The position numbers and the translations under genes are program-made. DNA of 64,000 nucleotides, taken from the NCBI GenBank assembly GCA_965153455.1, contig OZ234493.1:15986213-16050212 (forward strand), given 5' to 3'. Below the pieces are notes generated by a model that saw only the letters and a program-made list of their open reading frames with translations, ran no database searches and was not told the DNA's origin. Shown in pieces: positions 46,376 through 59,949 of the stretch. This stretch comes from Sphagnum compactum. Lineage: Eukaryota > Bryophyta > Sphagnopsida > Sphagnales. The first letter of the stretch is position 1. Every line of letters starts with the position of its first letter.

Positions 46376-47330
46376 TTGTGTTGAAAGAAACTTTGTTGTT
46401 GCGCTTGGCTCTTTGCTTGTTTTTGGTGGATTGGCTTTTGCTTCCTACACACATACAATAGATGCACCAATTAAAACTATCAAGTTATTGCACGTTTCAA
46501 ACCATTTGCATTTAGTAGTTAGGTATTCCAAATGTTGTTTTACTCACAAGTTCGCCCCATGGTCTACATATGATTCTATATCCCTAAATAATCCAGATCA
46601 TAAGCCTCAACATTGCCCCACGAGGTTTGTTGTAGACTAACAAACTTCAAGAACTTCATTTATATATGCCAGTTATTAAGCCAACCATAGATGTTATGAA
46701 TTCATGCATCTTAAATTGTACAACATGGTTGTCCAACTTGCATGCTAGCCCAATAGATAGCTGGCACTTGCCACACTACATAATATTGGAGATCTTGTAG
46801 CACACACACATAAGGTTTGGAATGCAGTCTTTCTTACCTGCATGGATGTTTCAAATTTGGTTGCAGATTTTAATTTCAACGAACCCAAATTCCCTTTTTG
46901 CAACAAACTCAAGGATACTTCACCCATTGACTTTACAACATAATGATGTATTGTATGCATTGCTTGTCTCTTCACAACTAACAACAAACTTATCACCAGT
47001 ACAGAAATGGCATGTTATGCCTACACATTTCATCACATGTATTTGTGTCGGAATAAATTTTATTGTTACACTTGTTACTTTTTGTGTTTTTGATGGACTG
47101 GCCTTTACCTCCTACACACATACAATAGATGCACCAATTTGAAAAAGTGAAGTTATTGCACATTTTAACTTGTTTACCTCATGGACAAGTAATTCAAAAT
47201 CTGCTTAATCCACAAGTTAACCCTATGATCAAAATATGACTCCATATCCTTAAATATTTAAAATTATATGCCTCAACATTGTCCCATGGATTTTGTTCCA
47301 TAACTTCCAATGCCAACCAGACAATTGGAC
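46376..47330. repeat. Two diverged copies of a ~300-bp repeat
   Basis: Segments at about 46376-46640 and 47000-47330 share TTTTGGTGGATTGGC/TTTTGATGGACTGGC, CTCCTACACACATACAATAG plus ATGCACCAATT, and a CTCAACATTG(C/T)CCCA end. Frames across them are similar (ASYTHTIDAPI and TSYTHTIDAPI), which follows from DNA similarity; no known domain is recognised. The region could be a duplicated fragment of an unknown element. Confidence 0.7.
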
Positions 47331-50300
47331 TTAAACCACTTGATTTATATGTGCAAGATGGGTCCATTCATGGTTGGGGTTCCAAAAAGGAATATCTAAT
47401 AAACAAAATACTTGCAAGGACAATTTTGAACTTTTATAATGTTTAGAATATTAGAACTAAAATGTTTTTTTATTTTTTAAATATATTATATTAACATATT
47501 ATAAAAGGAAAGAATGCATATATTAATGTATTGGATTTTATCTAGAAGTCCTTTTGAGTCCTTAACCAATAAGGGGCGGCATGTCTGGATTGCATTTGTT
47601 TTTCAAGGAGTCAAAAGGAATGGAAAAAATCATGCAAATAATTCCAAAAAAATTATGCAACAAAAACATGTTTTCTTCTATGTTTTTAGCCATTCATTAG
47701 GTGAATATGATAGACCCTAAAAAAGTAATAAGATTTGAAAGTCCTTGAAAAAAACATGAAAGGGCTATAAAGGAAAGGTTTTTAAAAAAAAATTAGTTGG
47801 TTATGTTCTTATAGTCATTAGGCTTAGATTTTTTAACTATATATGTATGTGATACATAAAGGAATTTAAAGTGCAAATTGTAAAAGGAACAAATTTTTTT
47901 TATGCCTATTACAAATGCTTTTGTCACTTGTCACATTCCTGTAATATAATTTGGACCCCGCCCATATGTTTGACATGACTATTTATCCTACCAAGTTTTT
48001 TACCATCATCCATCTCCACATTTTGAGAAATCAAGGGTCTAGAATGAAACTAAGGTGTTTCATGATAGGTTTATGTTGACTTTAAATCATTTAAAACAAA
48101 AGTTTTTTTTCAATTGTTGATTCCAAAAATTTGATCATGGCCATCAATGCATTTCATCTTTCTCCTTTCATCAATTTCTTCCAAGCTTGGTGTGCTTTGT
48201 AGCTTTTAGCAGCTATGGCAACCAAGGTGTTTGACCTAGGTGACCTGTGGTAGTTCATTGCAGGTTTTTTGTTGAGGATTTTTGAAATTACATTATGCAA
48301 ATGGCAATGTGGCATGCATCACATAGTTGTAGGTCAAAAAGGAAATATTTGAAATAAAGGTTTTGAAGAGGGTTTCCATACTTTTAGGTTTAAAAGATTG
48401 TGTTTATTTTTCTTGGTAGTGCCAAATCATAGAAGTGCATGCCACTTGTGAATCTCCTTTTCTACCCACAATGATCTCAGCACGTGAAGTTTCAAAGTCA
48501 TTGTAAGAGGTATGTTCCCCTTGCAGAGTTGGATAGAGATGGATATGTTGTATTTGTTGTGCCCCAATTGTTTTGAAAGCTATGAGCATTATACAATTAA
48601 AAGAGTGTTGGAAAGTGGGGAACAGAGAGGCTCCAAAAGTATGTTGTCACAGTCGAGGTCATAGTGAACCACTTAGTGCATCAATACACATGGTATTTGT
48701 GAAGAGAATTAACTTCAATCTTTGGGTCATGGACTAAAAGTCATACGTTTTAAGGCCTCAATTCATGAAAACTTTGTTCCAAAGATAGGTAGTATTGAAG
48801 CAAAAATTGGATTCACTATCATCTACCAAGATTTATGATGTATTAATTGATGCATCCATCGGAATGTTGTTGCTATGATTGGTAAGAAACATCGGTTGTG
48901 CAGTTGTGACAGATGAATGATGAAGCTAATGCAAACTATGATGGCTTGAGGGTCTCTGAAGCTTTCCAAAGGTAATATGCTACTGTTGTGTTTTAGTTGA
49001 GGGAAACCAAAAATTAGTAGGTATTGCCATTTTTTGTCCTTGATATGGACCTCAATGATTTTATTGTTTTTCTATTAGATTGTGGTACTTGACTACATCC
49101 ATTGTGTGGTGAGAATCAAAGTGTCTCAATCAAATCATGCAGCTTGGGGATCCTCAGGATTCATCAGTTAGACAAGATTTTGTATTTGTGAGGTTTCTTA
49201 TTGAAATGTAAATGTTCTCTTGGTTGTATACAGGTGCATTAGTTGTTGGTTCTTTCCTTCTTTCATTCCTTATGAAAAACATTGGGACATTGAACTTTCT
49301 TTCTGAGACAAAGAAAAAGCTTTTCAAAGCCAACTCTTGATACCTTGGTTTCCAAAAACTATCTTTTTTCCATATGATGTAGTCCTTGATTACCAAAAGC
49401 TTCGAAGCTTGAAGTAAGTTTGCTGTGATCAAAAGGTATGAGCGTTTTAGGGCTTTACTACTTGAAGAACAACATGATAGACTTCTAGATATAGTGGTAG
49501 CCTTTCATGAAAATTAGGGTTGGAGTAAGTCTATGTAGTCTTGCTTTTCGTGGAGGTGCGAGTAGGTTCATCAAGTAGAGATTTGCACATTTGGGGATGT
49601 TGCCATGTCCATAAGCTGCACTTATAATGTTTGAGATTCAACATAAAGTTGTTGTTGTCAACCCCATAGTCCAAAATCTAACATACCCATGGTTTTTGAA
49701 TTTGTTCTAGGATTTGAACCTTGGTGTAGAAAACTTGGATCTTTTGTAATCCTTTTAAACTGCTAAGGATTTGACACAAGTTCAGGTTCTAATGCTTGAA
49801 AAGAATTTTTTATTGTACAGGAACTAGGAATCACATTGCTATTTGAGCACAAACACCTTGTACCAAGAATCACATCATGTAAATTTCAGAATATGGAAAG
49901 GAGATTGCTTGGATATGCCTAAATGCTTTGGCAAGATATTTTAAATATTTTCTTTTGCTACATGATTCGAGTTGTATTCATAGCATGTCAATTCAACTCT
50001 CTTTCAATCTAGCTCATTCATTTCCACCTTTTTCTTACAGACCCAAAATAGTAATGTGGCACGATACAAAAAGTTAGAAAAAATGGAGCATTCAATTTTT
50101 GATGTAGAAATAATCACTGTAAATAGTCTTCTAATGAACCCCTTCATCCCATTATTTGAAAAGATTTGTGAATGGGTTTGACCATAAACAACTAGATATA
50201 GATGCAAGAAAAAACTGTGATGGGGTGCATGAAAGTCCTCTAGGATTTAAGGTGAGGGAGACTATTGCTTTCCATATCTTTGTTTTCCCATGGTGTTCCT

Positions 50301-50930
50301 ATTAGTCTTCTTTGAGTCACTATTGTGTTGCAAAACTTACCCCAATCATTGATAAGATTACTGATGTTTTCATTTCTTTTGCATAGAGGAAATTCCAACC
50401 TTTACACGTCATGGCCATCATGTTTTTTCCTCCATTTCAAAATGAACTATGATGTTTGGAATGGGGATAAGAACAAAAGATGCCATATCAGAAGCAAAAC
50501 AAGTTGATGGGGGTAAAAATGGGCTAATAGGAGCCAACGACAACCTCCTAAGTCACTATGACTAGTTTTAAAAAGATGACATGGCGGCACGGGATTGGAT
50601 GAAAAGTCTTGAGATAGTGCTAAATGACAATGCTTAAATAATATTTTTACATTATCTCACTATGCTGAAAAACATTGGTTATAGGCTTTAAAATGTGTTG
50701 AAAGGTATTCTATATTTCTTGGATTACATTTCGAACTTGATTAGATGTTAAATTAATATATTAGAAAAGGCTTCACATAAATACAACATATATTGTCAAC
50801 ATTATTTTAATTTATGAGACATATGAACATCAAAACCAAGGATTGGTTACGCCAAAATTGGCTCATATTAGCTTGGTTTTATCCATGGGAAGAAACCCCA
50901 TCATATTTGAATAAAAGCAAGGGGTGATGT
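47331..50930. other. Long AT-rich spacer without supported genes
   Basis: All frames are broken by frequent stops; the longest open stretch (49154-49432, minus) has no motif I know. It may consist of old transposon debris, but no reverse transcriptase, integrase or transposase motif was found by eye. Confidence 0.45.
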
Positions 50931-50939
50931 ATGTAGATG

Positions 50940-52990
50940 GAGGGTGTGATGGGAATAATGGTTGAGATGAGGTGGTAAGGACACTAATCCTTCATATCTT
51001 GGATGTTAATGTCGTAGAATGGGAACACCATGAGGCCATGTCATTAAAGAAGTTGAAGAAGTTCTCGAAAGGCAATTTGAATATGTAGACAATGAGTTTT
51101 TTGTGGTGGGCTTTACGAATATGGTAAAAAGGTGGTTGAAAACATAGAAAAGTAAGTTGAAAGTAAGGTTCATGGCAGGGAAGAAAAATCGCCTTGTCAA
51201 TATTGAACCTATTCAATGGGAGAGGTTGAAGGGATATTGGTTAAAACTTGAAATAGAGAATTTAAGGCTGAACAAATGTCAAATGTAACATCACAAATTT
51301 ATAAGCTTCATGGGTTCGTTCCAAATTTGTGCGAAATTTGTTATTTCATGGGTTTGTATAATTTAAACACGAATGTCATGCATTACTTAAACATGGAAGT
51401 CATGTGCATGACTTTCATGTGTAAATAACACAAATAGACATACAACATTTGTGTTTAAAGAATATGAACAAGCATATGACATTCATGTTTAAATAATGCA
51501 CATGACATCGATGTTCAAACAATACAAGTAAATGAATGACATCCATGTCTATTCCATATGAACCTATGAAAAGCTAATTTTGCATGACTATTACTGCCAA
51601 ATCGTGACCCATGAAGTTTGTGATGAAGGAGCAAATGACAAACTTGGTGAATGTGGGGTAGTTAAGAAGCGCAAGGAAGGAAGCAAAGTTGGTACTAGCT
51701 TGAATTGAACTTATTTTTTGAAATTTGATTAGTGTTCATATAATTTGGCTGTTAGTTCATATTTGACCCATGAATGTGTTTACATTTTGTGATGCAAAAG
51801 AGGCAACAAAGCCTAGGTTTGATAGAAATTGTTAAGGAATTTCAAGGATTAGAGCAAACCTATCCAACATCAGTGAGTTATCAAAATGTTCAAAAACTTT
51901 GTTATGAAATTCACTAGTTTTTTAGTTATTTGTAAAATTTTAGTACTTTGATTTTGAAAGAAAACCATGGGTAATTGTAATGTCTAAAAACCTATTTATA
52001 AAGCTACATAAAAACCTATCTATTTTGTTTCTAGAATCCAACCCTACTTTTAACTAGTGTAGCAATAATCACATGTCATGTTTCCTCAATCTAAAACTTT
52101 TAACATTGAAGCATCAGATCCCATGGACACATCAATGGTGGGTAGTGGTAATGACATATCACAATCCCTTTTCTTGGATAAGATTGTTTCAGAGACAAAG
52201 GAAGAAATAGGTTCATTAAAGTCACAAAGGGCCATAGAATCACGACCTAAAAAGAAGTGAAAGAATCACCATTAATGAATACAATAGCACCACTTCAAAG
52301 TGTAGAGGGTGAGGATTGGGTTGTTTTTCAATTAAGAACATCCCTTGTGAAGAAACTATTTAAGCAAAAATATCCAGCAAAATTCAACATGGTTGGATCC
52401 AACTCTGGCGTTCAAAATGTGGAAGTTTTGAGTTAGGTGAGTTCGCTGTTTGGTTTGGAACTAGCATTTTTTCCCTTTATTTGCACCTATGTGCGACTAG
52501 GCTTCAATTAATGTGTTTGTGTGAATTTGGATTGGGTTTGTAGCAACAGATGCATGGGAAGGAGCTAAGGGGGAGGGTGATTGGACTTGTGGGGCCCAAT
52601 AAAGAAAACCAAGTTGCATTTGTAAGGATTGGCAAAGAAAAGGTAACCATTTTCCTTTGATTTTTTATTTTTCAAATGATGAAAGTGGGTTACATAAACT
52701 ATTACTTTGATTGTACACATGTACAAATGTGATTAGGTGCATTGAAATTATAATTAATATTGAGGCATTTGCTTGTTGGGTGGATGTAGTTTGCTATTGA
52801 ATAATTTGTGGTATTGATGAATCCAAAGAATGCAAAGCAAAAGGTGGCATCTAGTAAAGTTTGTGGTTGATGGGGGCTGGAGAAATTTCATGGCATAACT
52901 ATTCCAAAATTTTGGTTCAAAGTAGATGTTGCAACTGCATACATGCTTGAGATTCCACTAATGCACCCACACGAAGTTGATGATTAAACT
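50940..52990 (+). mobile_element. Possible decayed En/Spm-like (plant transposase) element
   Basis: Short coding-like blocks on the plus strand are separated by stops. Near 51180 a block reads PIQWERLKGYWLKLE, reminiscent of the W..L..YW motif in plant En/Spm-type accessory proteins. An open frame at 52078-52260 is Ser/Lys-rich (DKIVSETKEEIGSLKSQRAI). Near 52550 GKELRGRVIGLVGPNKENQV is followed by a GT donor. The order resembles a multi-exon transposon gene, but no inverted ends were seen and the assignment is weak. Confidence 0.25.
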
Positions 52991-54024
52991 ATAGTGGGAG
53001 ATCTATGGTAGGCACTTGTCCCTTGTGGAATTGGAAGTATGTGAAAATTGTAAGTTGACAAACTTTTTGAATGATTGATATGCTCAAGATTTGAACTTAT
53101 CAAGTTGGTGAACTTGGACATTGAGCATAGTACAATTGTTACATTGTATTGGCTCACTTTATTCCAAATTTTGTGCAATACTTTAGTTTTGTATAATCAA
53201 TAGTTGGTTGACCATGACATTATGGATGTGTTAATTACTAAAGAATTCAACAATTTGTGGCATGGGGATCCATTTGTTTCCATATGATTAGTCATTAACA
53301 TGGAAGTTACTTTTCTGTAGTAATATATGAGATGTAATAAAATCATTGATACTAGCCACCCTCTTTAGTAGATAATATAATTAATGATGAATGATTTTTA
53401 TATGATTAATAACATTGTATGACTTTTAGAGTTGTAGTTATTTGGAAATTGATTGAAAATAAACAACAATGACTATCATATCACTAGTCTTATGTTGTGC
53501 TAGCCCTTAAACACATTTCAAATGACTAAAACGTGAAAGTTTTATGGTTACAAAGTCATAATATAATAATTTGAAAAATAAAAAATCAACTAGAAAATTA
53601 TTTCTATATGATTAACATATTACACATAAGCCCTAAAATGTAATTACATAACAATTTATGAATGACTACCCCTTCAAGCTCTTTCCCTTACACATGTCCA
53701 TGTGCATAATCACCACATAGTTATTGCCACGATGACGAATGTTTTTTCAACACGTGTGCTAATCCAAATTGTGACACATGGACCACTCACATTCACCCAC
53801 ATATAAGAAGATGAAATGAAATGGAATTCATATTTTAGTCATTTACAATCATCACATGTGGAAGTATGATTCCTTGTGTGGACCCCACTTAAGCAGTGCA
53901 TTAATATGATGTACGATCCCCCACAACAATAAATATGAGTTGTCTTATTGCTTCACCAAAATGTGTCCTAGCTCATTCTGGGTTTCACTAGATTTTGAGT
54001 GAATTTGGACATTTTTACCATGGT

Positions 54025-55960
54025 GAAATTGGTTAACCCCCTAGTGAACAGGGATTAGTTATTATGGACAATGAATTACTCCATTGCTACCTAGTGAAAT
54101 ACAAATTTACCAATCCATTTCACTTGTTAATTAATAAATTAGGCAACATGGAAATCAATTAAATTTAAATTATTTCATATTTAATATTATTGATAATTTC
54201 ATGATTTTCAACCTATGAATTATTGACACGTGTCATTACTTATGTTAGGTTAAAAAACCTAACCCAAGTACATAAGGCCATGTGATCAACCTAAATAGGC
54301 ACTTACTTTAGGGAATTACATAGGAGAATATTCGGTCAACCTATCATTGTTGACCATAAACACACCATTTATGAGGTTTGATCCTTTGATCTCTAGGATG
54401 GAAGCAAATTCCTCTACCATCAAGCCACCACACTTATTGTGATAATGTGTTACATTGCATTTTATTTATTAAATACTTCATTTTAAACATTACAAAAACA
54501 TAAACTTTGAAAATTCAAATCTTATTGAAATTTTGTTCAAATGAAATGATTAAAGTTTAATTTAAGAGTTTTTCCAATGTTGTATATAATGATTATTTTT
54601 TTTGAAAATGTAAAATCATTTGAACAAAGTTGTTTTTGAATATCACTATTTAATAACATTTCAATGACCATTCTTTTGAAAAATAAATGTTTAATAATTG
54701 GATAAGATTTTTGTTAATATTATAATATTACCTATGTTAGGTTATTTTCAACTATTTTAGAGCTACTTTTCATTATTCTAAATTATTTCACCCTACATTA
54801 TTTATGGCTATTTAGGCTATTTTTATTTATTTATGGTTATTTTAAGTATTTCACATTAAATTACTTTTGGTTAATTTAAGTTACTTTTGGTTATTTTATT
54901 TTACTTTTGGTTATTTTATGTTACTTTTGACTATTTGAATATATTTCACCTTAAGCTATTTTTGAGTATTATAAGTTATTTTTAGTTATTCTAAGCTCTT
55001 TCATTTTAAGTTATTTTAGGCTATGTGAAGTTATTGTTGGTTATTTTATTGGTGGCTATTGGTGACTATTATATTAGTGGCTATTACTAGTTATTGGTAG
55101 TTATTCTAGTGGTGGCTATTAATGGTTATTGGTCGCTAGTCTATTGGGCTATTAATACTATTTTATTAATGGTTATTTTATTGGTGGCTATTAGTGGCTA
55201 TTTTATTATTGACTATTGATGGTTATTATATTAATGGCTATCAATGGCTATTATATTTTTGGTTATTGGTGGTTATTATATTGGTGGTTATTAGTAGCTA
55301 TTCCATTGGTGGCTATTCTATTATAAGTTATTAGTGGATATTTTAGGTTGTATTATCATAGGCTATTGGTAGTTGGTTTATTGTAGGCTATTATGGGCTA
55401 TTCTAGGTTATTTTACCTTAGGTCATTAAATTTTATTTTAGATTATTTTAAATTGTTATAATTATGATAAAATAATTTATAATAGTTTAAAGTATAACTT
55501 GAAATAACATATGTTAACTTAAAATAAAATAACTTAAAGTATAACTTAAGGTTAGTTGAATAATTTAATTTAAAATAACTTCAAGTAAAAAACTTATAAT
55601 AAGTTAATTAAAATACCTTAAAATAAAATAATGTATAATTGTTCAGGGTATAATAATTTACAATAACTTATAATTACTTAGGGTATAAGTTAGAATAACT
55701 AAGGTAGTGTAAAATAATATAAGGTTTATCATAAAAATAACAAATGATATTTGAAACAACAACATAAAAATAAACCTATATATCACAATAAATAATAATA
55801 ATGAATTATGTCAATTAGTAATGAAACATGATGTTTACATAGTGATATTATAGTGAAATAACTTTAACCAAGGTGAAATCACTAAAGTGCAGTGAACTAA
55901 TTTCACTTTTATGGTCCCATAGTGATTTAAGCTAATGAATTACACCCCATTTTTGTAATA
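54025..55960. repeat. Pair of diverged direct repeats bracketing low-complexity DNA
   Basis: About 54035-54105 and 55869-55950 share, in the same order and direction, ACCA(T/A)GGTGAAAT, AGTGAAC, a TTATGG segment and AATGAATTAC(T/A)CC. They are 1.85 kb apart and flank a GGTTATTTTA-rich block. They could be decayed long terminal repeats or two insertions of one small repeat. Confidence 0.35.
54730..55720. repeat. Low-complexity GGTTATTTTA/GGCTATTAGT array with strand-switch
   Basis: From 54730 to about 55430 the plus strand is a T/G-rich array of roughly 10-bp units such as GGTTATTTTA, GGTGGCTATT and AAGTTATTTT. From about 55440 to 55720 the composition flips to A-rich with AATAACTTAAAATAAAATAA units, roughly the reverse complement of the left part (TTATTTTAAGTTATTTTAGG). 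The whole could fold back on itself. No coding potential is seen. Confidence 0.7.
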
Positions 55961-58091
55961 GTGTATATTATTTGTCTTATATGACTACATGACGTGGGCT
56001 ACCATGTTGAATATTCAATGATGGCTTGTTCTTAATAACTCGTCCAATATGATTAAAGGGCGGTTAATCACATAATGTCCAATATGACTACAAAATTAGT
56101 CATACATAAAGTCATAAATTTAGGAATTACTTCTAATGCATTTAACCTTTTTTTAATGAAATATGGTAACAAAGGCCAAAATTTTGAACCTTAATGAAGC
56201 CTAAAAAGTTGCATGGGCCTTTTTGAACATCAAAATTATGTGAAAATTCATGCCTAGAGGAAAAACCATTGATTTTTTGACCTTGTATTAGATTAACTAA
56301 TGTTTGCAAAATTTGTGATAAAAAAGTTAATTGACATAAATTTATAGAATTAATCATGATGGATAGGATGGATCAATTTAAATTCATTTCAAATTTAACA
56401 TAACATTATTTAATTTATTTAATGATGCAAAATTCAAACTTATGTTGTAACCACATGAATTCAACGTATGTTATGGTGAGGGGGTTTTCATAAGTGGCTT
56501 TATGACCTATTGAATTAAAAGGTTGATAGTTCAAACTTCAACCTCTTAAAGCCCCTTTTCCTCAGACATTTATGACATAGTTAACCAAATTGAGAAATAC
56601 CCATTAACAAGTTATATATGAAGTTAGTGTGGCACATTATGCAATATTTTATTATTTTGTCACATGGTTTGACTAGTTTGACAATATTTATAAAATAAAG
56701 AAATTATAATTAAACTTATGGTGATTTAAATATGATGCATAATTTGTTTTGGCATTGAATTTGAATATTTATATTTATTTAAAAATTTAGCTTTAATATT
56801 TCATAAAAAGAAAGGAACACATGATGAATCTTCTCATTTTTAAAAGGCTTGGAAATATGTAGTGAAAATAATACAACCATATGTTGCCTTGGATAGGTCA
56901 ATTATAATTATTATCAAACAAATAACATACAAATATAATGTTTTAAGACATGAACCATTCCGGCGTGAAACATCACAAACTTCCTAGGGAACAATAATTA
57001 TGTAAAAATAATGGGAATTGCTATATAACGAAATTTGGATCAAATGTCATTTTTTCATTATTTCAAAAAATCTTTAAATTATATTTTATTATCATAATAT
57101 CAACATAAACATAATTATTCTTTAAAATGATATAAATTTTAAATAATGGTGAAATAACATTGAACCATTATTCTTTTCATTGTCATGATAATGCAATTAA
57201 TAAATGAAAATCATTGTTCATTATGTTTATATATTTTCAACAAACATTTTATCAACAATAAAATAATAAAGTGAAAAACACATAATACTAATGTGAAAAA
57301 AACTTAAATAACATAAATATAATGAATCATTATAATATCTATGGGTGGGCCAATTTGGACCTAGTTTCATGATATGTGCATGTAAAGTATGTACATAATT
57401 TGCAAAATGTGTTGCATTAAATTTTGGTTTTTGGTTTCATTTTGGGTGTTTGGGCTTGATGGTTTGATTTTTACAAAGTTGTGATTTTTATTAGGTTTTG
57501 GTTTGAATTATTCAACTGAAAAACATTTGACATGAAAATTTAAAAAATGGCCCATAGGTCACATATCTTGTCATTTCCCATTTGAAAAAAAGTACACCGT
57601 GACAACAATTTGGGCTCCCCCATATTCTGTTTTCACCTTCCATTTCATTCAAAACAAACAAAAGCAAAAGACAAACCATGATTGTATGATCTAATTTTTA
57701 AAAACTAGGTCATGTTTACAGTCATAGTCAAGATTTAGGGTCAAATAAATAGAATTAGTTCACTCATTAATACTAGTTCATTTATTAATTTATGAATTCA
57801 ATTGAACTTATTAACAATCAATATTTAAATTTTTTTATGATGTATATTTCACATTTCTACATTTTTTCTAATACTAGCGACTAAATTTAAATATCTTATA
57901 TTAATTATGAAATTATTTTCAAAATAAATATAACCCTATGGCGCAAAATATAATGTAATATTCAGAATCATTGTACATGAGAAATAGTTCTATAAATGTG
58001 AGGACCCTATTTTTTTAATGTACAAGTAAATGATGAATGCAAATGATTATATTTAATTTCACTTTGAAATGGAAAGTTTCTAAGCATATGT

Positions 58092-58094
<3 letters not shown>
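55961..58094. other. Very AT-rich spacer
   Basis: Stops crowd all six frames; nothing supported apart from short A/T runs. Confidence 0.55.

Positions 58095-58125
<31 letters not shown>
58095..58125. repeat. (AT)n microsatellite
   Basis: An uninterrupted AT dinucleotide run of about 31 bp. Confidence 0.95.
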
Positions 58126-58126
<1 letters not shown>

Positions 58127-58565
58127 CACCAAATAAGCTTCACTTTGAACTTGGGAAGATTTCAATGAGCATGTGAAAAGAGGCAAAGATAAATAGGAAA
58201 GGAGCTGGAGATTTTGGAAACGTAGTCAAAAGAAAGTTGTAAAGATTTTGTCTTTTCATGTAAGTGGGTAGGGGAGAGAAGAGAGATAGTTACTTTAGCA
58301 GATGGCATAGACATTCATACATACGTGACGACAAGAATTATGTGACCTACTTGAAACCATAGACTTTGGATAAATCGAGAGAATATATAAAAGCTGGCGG
58401 TGAACGATGGAATAATCCAGGCTTGACTGTCAGAACGTGATGAGGATTTCGCTGAAACAGCTTGCACCCTGACGTTTTATCTCCAAAAAATTACAAGATT
58501 AGATGCAAACGGGGCGCAAATGAGCACTGGCAGGTCGTTATATAAATTACGAAAACAAACGAGAA

Positions 58566-58592
58566 GTTGACGAGTCCAAAAGACTCGACAAC
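58566..58592. other. Short perfect-loop hairpin
   Basis: GTTGACGAGTC and GACTCGACAAC form an 11-bp stem with one mismatch around a CAAAA loop. A TATATAAAAG motif lies 180 bp upstream (about 58385), and no coding frame follows it. It is too short for a plant microRNA precursor on its own; its role is unknown. Confidence 0.4.
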
Positions 58593-58740
58593 TCTCTTTT
58601 AATGTAACGGTTTAAACATAACTACATCTGCATTAATTGTAGACATATATATAATTGTCGTCGGACACCATTCTGGAAGTACCCCATCGACGTATTTCGA
58701 CAACGACGAGTTGATGGTGTTGGGAAAAAATTTTGGGCAA

Positions 58741-59290
58741 AATTTCAATGTGCTCCAGATGGGTGCAATACTCCAGAACACTGTGTGTAACTGTGATCAC
58801 AGCAACCTAATGGAAAGAGATCCTAAGATCTAGAAGCTTTTTGTACTAAGTAGTTTATGGGAAACTTTTTTTTGGTCATAATTTCAATATGCTCTAGATG
58901 GGTGCAATACTCCAGAATGTTGTGTGTAACTGTGATCACAACAACCTAATGGAAAGAGACCCTAAGAGCAAGAATCTTTTTGTACTAAGTAGTATGTGGG
59001 AAAGTACTTTTTTTTGCATAATTTCAATATGCTCTAGATGGGTGCAATACTCCAGACTATTGTATGTATTAACTGTGATCATAGCAACTTAATGGAAAGA
59101 GACCCTAAGAGCTTAGAAGCTTTTTGTACTAAGTAGTATGTGAGAAAGTACTTTTTTGCATCATTTCAATATGGTCCAGATAGATGGAATAATACTCCAA
59201 AATGTTGTGTGTAACTGTGATCACAGCATGAACCTAATGGAAAGAGATCCTTAAGAAATAGTCCAACCTTTTGTAGTCATAAGTATGTGT
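58741..59290. repeat. ~140-bp tandem repeat, four copies, with TGTGATCACA palindromes
   Basis: Units start at 58741, 58880, 59020 and about 59162 with AATTTCAAT(A/G)TGCTC. They contain GATGGGTGCAATACTCCAGA, then GTGTAACTGTGATCACAGCA, then CCTAATGGAAAGAGA and CTTTTTGTACTAAGTAGT. The palindrome TGTGATCACA is kept in copies 1, 2 (one change), and 4; copy 3 is altered. A partial fifth copy lies at about 60870-60928. The array begins directly 3' of the small minus-strand gene. Confidence 0.9.
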
Positions 59291-59302
59291 AATTTCGGGT
59301 AT

Positions 59303-59569
59303 TCATCTTTTGTTGTGGCCGTCCAAGTAGGAGTTGAAATAGGGAGTGCCGAGTTCCTCTTGGATTTCGGTGAGCAGATCAGGGACGTACACGACTTCAG
59401 GTAACTCGTGGCCTTCAAGCATCTTCTCCATTTGCTCACGACCTTCTTTACCTATCTCCTCCTCGATGGCGGCCAGCAACTCCAGTATACTCGTCCAATC
59501 TGGAAAAGAGTCCGGAGTCAGTTCCGTGAAGACAACATATTCTTCATTACTACTACTCCGAGCTTCCAT
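59303..59569 (-). CDS. Small acidic protein, unrecognised, single exon
   Basis: An ATG-started frame of 88 codons. The protein is strongly acidic and looks helical: MEARSSSNEEYVVFTELTPD, then DWTSILELLAAIEEEIGKEG, EQMEKMLEGHELPEVVYVPD and LLTEIQEELGTPYF. There is no signal peptide, membrane segment or cysteine. It is unusual in this AT-rich block for its balanced codon use, and it has a good TATA box 230 bp upstream, which supports a real gene. The balanced, even GC-rich DNA continues upstream to about 60130. No family is recognised by me. A further exon downstream is possible but the frame ends naturally with HNKR before the tandem repeat. Confidence 0.5.
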   Translation of the reverse strand: MEARSSSNEEYVVFTELTPDSFPDWTSILELLAAIEEEIGKEGREQMEKMLEGHELPEVVYVPDLLTEIQEELGTPYFNSYLDGHNKR

Positions 59570-59797
59570 GTTACGTACAGGAGCTGCAACACTCTCTAGT
59601 TCTTGTGTACACTGACAAATTGAATATAATAATAATAATAATTCTCTTCAAATGCATAGAAAACACTCAAGTGATCAGTCCTCAGCTTGATCAGCTTAGC
59701 TCAAGTTGAATTATCTCAACTAGCTTGTCTCCAATTAATCTTCGTGTCCAATTCTGGTACTAACAACTTGAATTCGAGCTTCGACTACGTGAACTCG

Positions 59798-59806
59798 TAT
59801 TATATA
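59798..59806 (-). promoter_or_regulatory. TATA box for the small acidic protein gene
   Basis: On the minus strand TATATAATA lies about 230 bp before the ATG at 59569. That leaves room for a 5' leader of about 200 nt. A TGTGATCACA-type palindrome (about 59848) lies just upstream, the same core as in the 140-bp repeats downstream of the gene. Confidence 0.4.
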
Positions 59807-59949
59807 TGCAGCTATAATTGGCATCATTGATCTGTCCCCCATAGGTAGTTGTGATCACAGCTTCGGCTGATCTCGGGTATGTTCAATTAAGTAATACTAA
59901 TGCGGCAGGCTGGTAGCTTCAGCTGCTCCCGTCCCTGTTGCAGATTATT

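Noticed and set aside
58741-59290. TGTGATCACA as a bacterial CRP-type operator
   Set aside because: The window is plant nuclear DNA; the resemblance to a CRP half-site pair is coincidental.
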